Origin: Gonapodya prolifera JEL478
Lineage: Eukaryota; Monoblepharomycota; Monoblepharidomycetes; Monoblepharidales; Gonapodyaceae
DNA length: 64,000 nt
NCBI GenBank assembly: GCA_001574975.1
Contig: KQ965861.1
Span: 56,391-120,390 of the forward strand
Reading direction: 5' to 3'
Under the pieces are notes generated by a model. The model made no database searches and was not told the origin of the DNA. It saw nothing but the letters and a program-made list of their open reading frames with translations. Of this stretch, positions 32,720 through 43,767 are shown in pieces; within the stretch, counting starts at the first letter, position 1; every line of letters starts with the position of its first letter. Both the position numbers and the translations under genes were made by a program.

Positions 32720-33536
32720 TGTTCCCTGACAGTTGATCAAGCCTCCAGCTTTGTGTGGGTGCTTCGATGTTGAAGAAAATTGGATCGAAAACACGAAGAA
32801 TGCGACGATCTATTCAGTGCAGGGATTTGGTGAGTGCCAGCCATGCCGTCTGTGCCACGGGCAAAGGTTTATCTACGGGTACTTGCCTCATCATGTGATG
32901 CATTTCCCTTAGCTTTCACGAGATAAGAGAATCTCACATCCCTACACCGAGGGTGGCGATGTAGCCAGTCTGGCTATTCGTGGATTGGTTCTATCTCAAC
33001 AGAATGGCCATTTCAAAACCCATGTCAAAGTAAAAAAGATAAACCAATGCAAGGGGATGTCTTCCTATGATGTAAAAGTCTATCCACAAGTTGTCGGCTC
33101 CCGTATCCCCCCGTTCAGTTAACTTCTTTGTCAGGATGACTTTACATTTTCGGACGCCGTGCAGAATGCACTTCAGAACTGAAGTTCATGAAAGTAAGAG
33201 CTCAAACAGCTTGCTGAGTAAGCAAGTGGCAGTGTGTCGATGATTCATGCAAGCAAGCAAAACGAGACGTAACGGTACGTGAAAGAATCCCTGTTCATCA
33301 TCGGCATGGCGTCACCTGAACATCCCATGACTTGCCTGAATGCGATACCATGAAATGATATCGTTTTCGAAAGGATGACAAGTTGTTCTCTCAAGATGAA
33401 GCGTGAATCGAGATCAAGACAAATCTGGAAATGCCAAGTGAAACAATAGTGTATTACCAATGAAGGGGACGCGTTCTATCACAAATAAATAGTTTTCGTT
33501 CGCCGCGTATGCTCAAACATATTCGGAAATCTAAAT
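32720..33536. other. NEM1 upstream region
   Basis: The promoter side of NEM1 and the 3' flank of SSP C. No recognisable gene; short frames on both strands look random. Confidence 0.4.
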
Positions 33537-34116
33537 CTAGACGGCCATGCCGAAGCAGAGCTTGCAGTCCCTTGGCTGTAAATCGGAAGTCGATAATTAG
33601 TGCATGCTCTCGAAAGAAAAGTTGCATCTCAACAACACGCGACACTCACGAGGTTGGCGCCAAGAGCAACGATCGAAGCCGCGCACTTGGAGTCCTCTTT
33701 GATGTCACGTCCGAGAGAGATGGCGGCCCAGACGCAGGTAGCGAGAACACCAGAGGTACTGAGAGCGCAGCCTGATCGCGTTGAAACAGAAAATAAGAGG
33801 GAAATGGTATCGAAGAGGAATCACGGTGTGAACATGAGACTCAACCATCCTAACAATGCATTCACTCACGAGTGGCACGAGCAAAGCCGCAGTGCAAGCC
33901 AGGAACGTCGCGACGTTTCTCAAGGTCGGCACCGCAGAAGTTGACCTTGCCGCTGCTGACCAACTCCGCAAGGGTGGCGAACGAGTCTTGGGTGGTGAAG
34001 TTGCCAAACACGGGGAGTGAGACGTCAACGGGAGCAGCGAAGCTGACGGGAGTGGGAGCGGCGGCAACGAGAGGGAGAAAGAGGGCGACGACTGCCAAGA
34101 TGCGAGAGAAGAGCAT
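33537..34116 (-). CDS. SSP copy C: small secreted cysteine-rich protein
   Basis: Signal peptide as in copy A (MLFSRILAVVALFLPLVAAA), then APTPVSFAAPVDVSLPVFGN, where copies A/E differ. Exon joins: ATT C|gtgagtg...cgatcag|GC to CALSTSGVLATCVWAAISLG and DSKCAASIVALGANL, then a normal GT donor (CTC|gtgagt) and an acceptor tttacag before PRDCKLCFGMAV and TAG at 33537. Seven cysteines. From its TATA box to the last exon it matches copy D, including introns. Confidence 0.8.
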
Positions 34117-34203
34117 GCTGGCGATGTATGGATGAAGAGATCGGAAGATAGAATGAAATTCGAATGCAGCAAGCGAGGATGGTGAGAGAGGTCTGGAAAA
34201 GCG

Positions 34204-34211
34204 CTTTTATA
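34204..34211 (-). promoter_or_regulatory. TATA box of SSP C
   Basis: tataaaag on the minus strand, 88 bases upstream of the ATG; identical in sequence and spacing to copy D. Homology between C and D stops just upstream of it. Confidence 0.65.
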
Positions 34212-34955
34212 GGCAAGAACCGTGATTACCTGGAAGGATTCCTCGTGTGTACTCCCGCGGCACGTGCGAAAAGGGACGGAGCTTCACTCACTGTGCCTTA
34301 CTTACCTGAAGGACCAACTGAATCCTAACAGTATGTGTAATTTGCAAAAAATGCGCACGTTCCGCGGAGTAGACTCTTCTATCTCAGGTACGGACAGAGT
34401 ACCTTTTTAGGATGGACCCGTTCGCACGTGGACACCAACATGCAATTTATGTGCAGTTGCAAATAATGAAATAATTATTATAATGACTAGTAGTGATGCC
34501 TTGAGAGAGGGAAGATACAAGACACTGATGACTTGTTCTCGTAAAGTATTCATCGCCACGAGTTCCGTTGCGGAGCTCAGTTTCGAAGATTGCAGCTCTA
34601 TCTGAACAAAATTGGAGCTCGCATCACAGGAACAGTTGATTTTCATCATTTATGTGGTGATTGTACCGATACTGGCAGGTAATTCATGGATCGCTCCTGA
34701 CCTGGCGAGGTGAGATTGATACCGACGAACGTTACAAGGGCTCACAGCGTCACGAATGGAGAACGTGCGAGAGAGTTTCGAGATAATGCTACTCTCGTGC
34801 TGAAGGAGAAAATCGCAAAGCACTTCTTGGCATTGGGGGGGGGGGGGGCTTGAGAATGGTGAATCAGGTAAATTGGGAGCAAGAACCCCCCCACCCTCCC
34901 GCACGTGCAGTGAGGAGCACAGATGAATCCTTTCAGGTAATCATTCATTCCCGTC
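34212..34955. promoter_or_regulatory. Shared intergenic region between SSP C and SSP D
   Basis: About 745 bp between two outward-facing TATA boxes. It is not palindromic itself and has no recognisable gene. It contains an uninterrupted G tract at about 34837-34849. Confidence 0.45.
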
Positions 34956-34963
34956 TATAAAAG
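34956..34963 (+). promoter_or_regulatory. TATA box of SSP D
   Basis: tataaaag followed by gcgcttttccagacc, the same leader as in copy C; the ATG is at 35051. Confidence 0.65.
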
Positions 34964-35050
34964 CGCTTTTCCAGACCTCTCTCACCATCCTCGCTTGCTG
35001 CATTCGAATTTCATTCTATCTTCCGATCTCTTCATCCATACATCGCCAGC

Positions 35051-35685
35051 ATGCTCTTCTCTCGCATCTTGGCAGTCGTCGCCCTCTTTCTCCCTCTCGT
35101 TGCCGCCGCTCCCACTCCCGTCAGCTTCGCTGCTCCCGTTGACGTCTCACTCCCCGTGTTTGGCAACTTCACCACCCAAGACTCGTTCGCCACCCTTGCG
35201 GAGTTGGTCAGCAGCGGCAAGGTCAACTTCTGCGGTGCCGACCTTGAGAAACGTCGCGACGTTCCTGGCTTGCACTGCGGCTTTGCTCGTGCCACTCGTG
35301 AGTGAATGCATTGTTAGGATGGTTGAGTCTCATGTTCACACCGTGANCACTCGTGAGTGAATGCATTGTTAGGATGGTTGAGTCTCATGTTCACACCGTG
35401 ATTCCTCTTCGATACCATTTCCCTCTTATTTTCTGTTTCAACGCGATCAGGCTGCGCTCTCAGTACCTCTGGTGTTCTCGCTACCTGCGTCTGGGCCGCC
35501 ATCTCTCTCGGACGTGACATCAAAGAGGACTCCAAGTGCGCGGCTTCGATCGTTGCTCTTGGCGCCAACCTCGTGAGTGTCGCGTGTTGTTGAGATGCAA
35601 CTTTTCTTTCGAGAGCATGCACTAATTATCGACTTCCGATTTACAGCCAAGGGACTGCAAGCTCTGCTTCGGCATGGCCGTCTAA
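35051..35685 (+). CDS. SSP copy D, with an assembly join in intron 1
   Basis: Exons 35051-35297, 35451-35572 and 35647-35685 give the same protein as copy C, ending CKLCFGMAV. Intron 1 contains the only N of the window (35347). The 54 or so bases before the N (from the exon edge cactcgtgag to caccgtga) are repeated directly after it, so exon 1's last bases and the first part of intron 1 are present twice. The true intron is probably about 55 bases shorter. Confidence 0.75.
35347..35347. other. Single N flanked by a repeated ~54-bp segment (scaffold join)
   Basis: The text cactcgtgagtgaatgcatt ... caccgtga occurs at about 35292-35346 and again at 35348-35401. This is what two contig ends look like when an overlap was not merged. 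Confidence 0.9.
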
Positions 35686-37603
35686 ACACCTTCGTTTCTC
35701 ACAGAAAGGAGAGCTATTTATTTCTGAGGGGGGGCTAATGATTACTACATAAAACTATAAGAATGGACTGTAGACGATATTCGAATTCAATATCGTGTCT
35801 GAATACTATTTCTTACCAAACGGTGGTCCACAGTCCGTTCCTTGGCCCCTTCCGAGGTAATGCTGGAGTTTGATTAGAGCGAGGGTATTAACCTCACGAT
35901 GCGAATGGACGCCTCGAATGACATACGTTGTTGGTTGGCGTGCTCGTGCTTTTGAGATTTTAGGTAATGTTCCCTCCGGCAAAATATCATCGTTCCGATC
36001 TGTAATGTCGCAAGGACGGAGCTATGATTGTGCGACCGGGCATGCGATATGGGTGCGTAAAGCTGACTTTAGTGTCCTCTTTCACATTCATAGAAATGGG
36101 ATCACTTTTCGTCTGTATGGTCGCGACTTCATTGCGATTAACTTCTCCAAGCATATCATGATCATCACTTCATGATGTTTGAATTCTTTGCGGAAAGCCC
36201 ATGCTACTACACTTCGGTGTCGAAAAGCTTTCCAGTAATCCGATTCATCGTGAGATCTTCGCTCACTCTCTTAACAGTTTCTTTCTTGCTGGAAGACTCA
36301 CTACCTGGATACCCGTATTCGCACATTCCTCGCGTGTACCAGACAAGGATAAGTATGGGCGCTGATGATCGCCGGATGAACAGTGAATTTCGCTTCATGT
36401 CTGCTCCACAACGTCGTGAATAACAATCTGAGAGCCGCTTAACTCTTACGTGTAGTGCTGCAAGAGTGGAAAGTTATGTGACATTCTTACCTGAGGGTAT
36501 GATAACATCCTCTCAAAGTCACACGGAATGTCGAAATCTCGCCGAAACCACATAGGAATGTGGGTCTCAAGAGTAATGGGCAGCGTACGCTTTTAGGATC
36601 TTTGATATTGGTCTCTCCCTGGCAACGGCGACATAGAATGCTTACCCACATGCGCCATGTGTCGTGTGGGGAAGGCATTCATTCCTTCCAGACAACAAAT
36701 TGATAGCTACAAACGCGTTTGTCAAACGCCAGACACTGTTCTGGTCAGCATTAAATAAAAGTTTACTTCCGATCCGGTCCCCACGGAGTGGCCATCATTT
36801 TGCTATTTCAGCTTGGGCTTCTTTCGAGCGATTGTTTCGTGCTGACACTGAGTTGTTGCGTTTACCTTGTGGGTACGTTGCCGCTCACGAGCCCTGAGGT
36901 AAGTTTTGTGGGAAACGTAGTTGGAAATGGGGTTATTTTTGGAAACATGGCGTGAACGGGCGAGAAAGCACCTGGTGATGCAACAATATGGAGTAGAATC
37001 TTTCCGCGAGACGAATGTATATGAGAGGTTACTGCCTGCTACCCTCGGCTGCCTGTTTGTCTAGTATTGAACGGCGGTTTCAGTTTTGGTGATTCCCACG
37101 ACAGAGGAACATATTTGAATGTGTTTTTACCATGGATATCTTGCTTGAGAAATTTATTCTCCCACTTGGCGGGCTCTGAATCAGAAAATACAGGGTGACG
37201 CATCCTATGTTATCAGGTAAGGTGTGTTTATACACTATTGATACAAATTGTGGGGTACGATACTGCCTCCTTCAAATAATCCTGGCCTCTGTTTCTGTCT
37301 CACGACATCGAAGTGTGCTTTGCACGTGAACAATATCGCCGAAAGAGAGTGAAAAGTGCCGTTCAGGTTTCGAATGGAACGTCCAACGAGAGGGCGCAAC
37401 TGCAACAGGACACAGTCTGCGAAGCAAGAGCCATGATTTGTGCGAATAAGGTAGTCTCAAGCGGCCCGCCTTCCAAGTGCTGGTTATTTAAGTGCCAAGC
37501 GACCAACCCTGCTTCAACCTTCAAGCGAGAGACTTGCAACAGCCCTTCACCGATTTATATCATCCAGTAATAGCTCGCTCTCCAGTCTCTACTCCACGTT
37601 ATC
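35686..37603. other. Spacer between SSP D and SSP E, mostly arm 2
   Basis: The first 120 bp is the 3' flank shared with copy B; from about 35860 it mirrors arm 1. No gene recognised. A TATA-like tttatat lies about 50 bp before the SSP E start. Confidence 0.4.
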
Positions 37604-38760
37604 ATGCTCTTCTCCCGTATCTTGGCTGTCGTCGCCCTCTTCCTTCCCCTTGTCGCAGCTGCACCGACACCTGTCAACTTTACTGCACCTGTTGACGTCG
37701 TCCTCCCCACGTTCGGTAAATTTACGACAGAAGACGCCTTCAGCACTCTCTCGGACTTGGTCAGCAGCGGCAAGGTCAACTTTTGTGGTGCTGACCTAGA
37801 GAAGCGTCGCGACGTTCCTGGCTTGCACTGCGGCTTTGCTCGTGCCACTCGTGAGTGAATGCATTGTTTGGACTTTCGAGCCTCTTGTTCAAACTGCCGA
37901 TTCCCCTTGGATCCCATTCCCCTTCCATCATCTAATCATGATCAGGCTGCGCTCTTAGTACCACCGGTGTTCCCGCTACCTGCGTCTGGGCTGCCATCTC
38001 CCTGGGACGTGACATCAAGGAGGACTCCAAGTGCGCTGCAGTAATCGTTGCCATCGGCGCGAATCTCATGAGTGCACGAATACTCGATCGTGTAACTGGT
38101 GACTGACCAAACGTCGGCGTCCACAGCCAAGAGACTGCAAACTGTGCTTCGGCATGCCTTTTTAAGAAGATACGGTCTCTCGACCAAAAGGGAGCTATTC
38201 ACGGAATGGATAGCTAAATGTCCAGTTTGGCGCAGAAGGAAATGTAGTCTCAAAATGTTTGTAGTTTTGGCGGGGCTGCGTGTACATATCAGAAAGTCGG
38301 CGAAATAGAAGCGTAACAACAGCTGCTATTCACGAGAGAAGGAGCGCTCTTCTGCTCTGTCATGCAAACTTGCCTTCCGTTGCACTCCCGAAACAACCCA
38401 CACCAACACCCTCCTCCCCCTCGCCTACACCCACGAGTCCCACTAGTTCAAGCCCAGGTATGAGCGGGTACATCACACCCTCCCAACCGGCACCTCCTCC
38501 CGAACTATCACTCAGCATTTCGAACAAAGCACGACGGAAGAGCGCATAGCGGGGATCGGGGAATCCTGGTGTGGGGTTGGTTGCTAGAATTCGGAAACCG
38601 GAGGAAACTCAGCCCTTAACGGACTCACGTTCCATTTCCCACCCCTCGGCTAAGTCGACCAATGGACTTGCGTCTCCCTGCCCATCCCCTGTATCTTGAA
38701 TGTTCACCACCTCAATTCCTCTCTCTCGCCATACCTCTGCCATTGCTTCCTCTTGCTCAT
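35860..38760. repeat. Inverted duplication, arm 2
   Basis: Reverse complement of arm 1 (27250-29950). It holds SSP copy E and the last exon plus the end of the penultimate exon of the Pro/Ser-rich gene. Because the gene is intact here and only a fragment is in arm 1, arm 2 is the likely source. Confidence 0.85.
37604..38165 (+). CDS. SSP copy E: small secreted cysteine-rich protein
   Basis: Same protein as copy A: signal peptide, APTPVNFTAPVDVVLP, FCGADLEKRRDV, CALSTTGVPATCVWAAISLG, PRDCKLCFGMPF, TAA at 38163. The exon 2/intron 2 edge reads CTC|atgagtgcac, so the GT donor present in copies B, C and D is AT here. If splicing uses the next GT (A|gtgcac), the last exon is read in another frame, giving a longer basic tail (KRLQTVLRHAFLRRYGLS...) ending near 38308. 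Confidence 0.72.
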
Positions 38761-40352
38761 CGAGTAGCGCCTCGTAATTGGCTCGCGCCGCTTCAGCGTC
38801 CGCAGCACCAGCTTCCGATAAAGCTGAGACTGATTCGGCCTTGAGAAGAGGAAGGGAACCAAAAGAGCCCAGTTTGGATGCACCAAGGGGCATGGGAGCG
38901 GGTGTATTCGCTGATTTCGAAGTTCCAGGGGGAGCAACCCGGCTAGAAGAACGGGAATGTCCACCACCAGCAACATTGTTTGCGGCGCTTGGAGACCTTG
39001 AGTGCGAGCTTCCGAGGGATGCAGGATTCCGCAACGGGGATGAGGACGGTGTCCGGTGATGGATGGACTGGGACGATGATTGTGGAAGATTTGGTCTTGG
39101 AAGGGCGGAGACGGGTGGATTGGCAATTTGATTGCTGTTGGAAGGGGATACTGAGTGACTAGAGAGTGCAGAGATGGAGCGAGGGTTGGAACGGGCAATC
39201 GCAGCATTGTTCTCCGTGTCCCCTCGCGTAGGAGGCGCTCCCGCCAGATCATCTGGAGAGAATTCGCCCAGCTCAGATCCACGACCACCAGCTGGTATCG
39301 TTGCTAGTGGAAGGGCGGCAGCGAGCGCTGTGGGTGGACCAGCAGAACCAGAAGACTGTGATGTGGGAGCGGGCGATCCTGAGCCCGAGGGCTTAGCGAA
39401 GGGGGAAATAGGTCCACCCGAGGTTCCTGCAGAAGTTGTTCGGGTACGCCCGTGTGGTGCTGACGGGCCAGCGGTGTTCGTCGAGGAAGGAGGTCCGCTT
39501 GGTGACGCACTCGGAGGTGCGAATGGGGAGACAGGCGCCGCTGACGAAGGCGCACGCGGACGAGATGAGGCATTTTGGCCCGTTGCTTGGCCTGCACCCG
39601 CGGACGAAGGGGCGCGCGGCCGTGGTGCAGCAGATGTCGACCGCGACCGCGTGCCTGTTACTCCACCACCAGGAGTGAGGGAAGAAGCGGAGGGTTGAGG
39701 AAAAAGATGGCCCGAGGAAGGTAGAGGGGATACGGGTGAGTGGAGTTGAGGAGATGCTGAAGGAAGGGATGTCAGTATGTTGAGGTATTCTTCAAACTTG
39801 AACGATTCTCCCCCAGTTACAAAGTACAAAACAGAGATCATCACCTGTTTTGCCAACGCCGGGAAACGGCGCAAGTTGGCCTCCCGCTCCGGCCGCTGGT
39901 TGCGAGGCCTGCAGCTGCTGGTGCTTCCTGATCGTGTCGGGTTGGGGACTCTTGCTCTGCTCTGCCCGGTCGAGCGACGCCATGAGCGAAGAAAGAATCA
40001 AGTCCGCCTCATCCAACTGGGCGGAGAGGTTTGAGCTTGCAGCCGTGGGGGGCGTGGGCTTGGTGGGTTGTTGCTGCGTGGGAGATTTCGGAACGGACTG
40101 GGACAACGCAGCCACTTGCTGCGCGTAGGCCCAGCTCGCGCCAGTATTCATTTGCGGATTCGGATTCGTTGCTACGTTTGGGTTCGAGTTACGCTTCGAC
40201 GCCACGCGGGGAAGTGGAGGAGGATTGGCAATTAACGCTGGCGGTGCCGGAGCTCGCACCGCGGATGGGATCGGACGACCAAAAGGTGACAAGGGTGTCG
40301 AAGAAGACGGCGGTGGGGCATCCGGGGTGGATTTCGCTGGATTCGAGCTCAT
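38360..40352 (-). CDS. Pro/Ser-rich disordered protein, unknown family
   Basis: ATG at 40352 (MSSNPAKSTPDAPPP). The N-terminal exon is Pro/Ala/Ser-rich with one helical stretch (LDEADLILSSLMASLDRAEQ). An intron near 39840 leads to FKFEEYLNILTSLPSASPQL and then about 370 residues of Ser/Pro/Gly/Ala with RSRSTSAAPRPRAPSS repeated in altered form. A conserved-looking end follows: ANYEALLDEQEEAMAEVWRE, RGIEVVNIQDTGDGQG, and across a 63-nt intron (38566-38628, split C|GA) FPDPRYALFRRALFEMLSDS and EGVMYPLIPGLELVG to SATEGKFA. Ignoring this last intron would end the protein at 38609. It is convergent with SSP E, whose 3' end lies about 195 bp away. Confidence 0.68.
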
Positions 40353-40564
40353 CGCGCAATCCGGAATGCGAAGACCAACCAATGAGCATGATTGAAACGC
40401 AAGCACTCTGGAAGAGACGTAATTGTAATGTAAGCTTTCAAAATATGCAAGCTTTATTGAGAGGTATAGGTATAACAAATGCAAGCCGCTAGCAGCAGCA
40501 ATTCCAACACTCAATTTCAATTACCGTGATCAAGAACTACCCCCCAAAACGTGTGGGTGCTCCT

Positions 40565-42599
<2,035 letters not shown>

Positions 42600-42909
42600 T
42601 CATCGTCCCGCCCATCCAGCGTCTTCCGCGATTGGTGTTCGTCCCGCCCGAGTGCCGCCCCCACAGCGGATCTGCCATCGTCCACCACAAACCTTGACTA
42701 CGTGGGGTCTGTCACGGTTTTCCTTCTCTCCGATCGTCATCGCTCCCATCCCCGTCTCGAGCGCCCGCATCGTGGCCATGTTGCTGAATGGGGTTGTTTG
42801 GAAATTCGGCGGGTCGCTCGTCGGACCGCAAGGGCCAGCGTGACCAAAGTTTGTCCTTCACCCGGAACACAATTAACTTACTTATTAGTTTAATTGTATC
42901 GTGAATATT

Positions 42910-43671
42910 CTACACTGTATTCTTTACATGTACACCAATTGCTCCCATTGGGTTTTCTCGAAAGGCACCAAGCGCGAGTACCTGTTGGTGCCGTATCATC
43001 TCAGCCATTCTTTAGACGTTTCGCATGTTCAAGAAAGAAACAGATTAGTGAATGAGAGGTAGTAGCATCATAATCAAACATTCCAGAGCCACTTTGGACA
43101 TGAAAGCTCCAATGCGGAAAACGACCTCAACAATGTCCCCACCGTACACCAGTATTATTAACTTACCCGACCTTCTTCCGGTTTTCTTTGCTCAAAGGCT
43201 TATTGCGCTTTCGCGTTTCTGCTATTTGCTTGGCTTTTGTGCGTTCTTCGTCCCTTTGGTCTTGTTCGAGCTCCGCATCCAGCAGCGAAAGGTGGAGAGG
43301 TCCAAGGTCAAGGGGCTTCGGTTTCGGTTCTTTTCGAGTCTTCGCGGGCTTGGCAGTGTGGGTATGATGGGAGAGTGCCAATTCTAGATGCGCCAGAAGG
43401 TTACAAAGTGTAGTGGTGGAGAAACGTAGTCGCACAACTCACTTTGCATCCATCGCAGGTGCTTCAATCTTCGTTTTTCATCTTTCGTCATTGTCGCTTC
43501 AATCGCCTCAGCATCATCGCTTCCTACAATGCTCTCCGTCGTATCCCATGTTGCCTCCGTATCTTCGGCCTCCTCCTCATCGAACGTCACGACATCTCTT
43601 TCTGGTGGAGGTTGGGATGTAGTGTTGACCTTCCGCGACACTTTTTGGCGTGAGCGAGGGGCCTTGGGCAT
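42910..43671 (-). CDS. SLX9: Slx9-like ribosome biogenesis protein
   Basis: Slx9 helps process and export 40S precursors. ATG at 43671 (MPKAPRSRQKVSRKV). The first exon has an acidic stretch and TKDEKRRLKHLRWMQ, the basic N-terminal Slx9 motif. The second gives LSHHTHTAKPAKTRKEPKP, HLSLLDAELEQDQRDEERTK and NKPLSKENRKKVG, where a donor (GG|gtaagt) is followed by an intron of about 180 nt. The last exon reads MAEMIRHQQVLALGAFRENP and MGAIGVHVKNTV, the conserved Slx9 C-terminus, with TAG at 42910. This last exon overlaps other open frames and is easy to miss. Head-to-head with NOP2, start codons 97 bp apart. Confidence 0.85.
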
Positions 43672-43767
43672 TCTGGTGGATTATTGTTTTCGGAGCTCGG
43701 GAGCTTGAAAGGCCATACTTAGGCTAAATTTTCTCTTTTCCATATCAACCTTCTTCATCCACCAATT

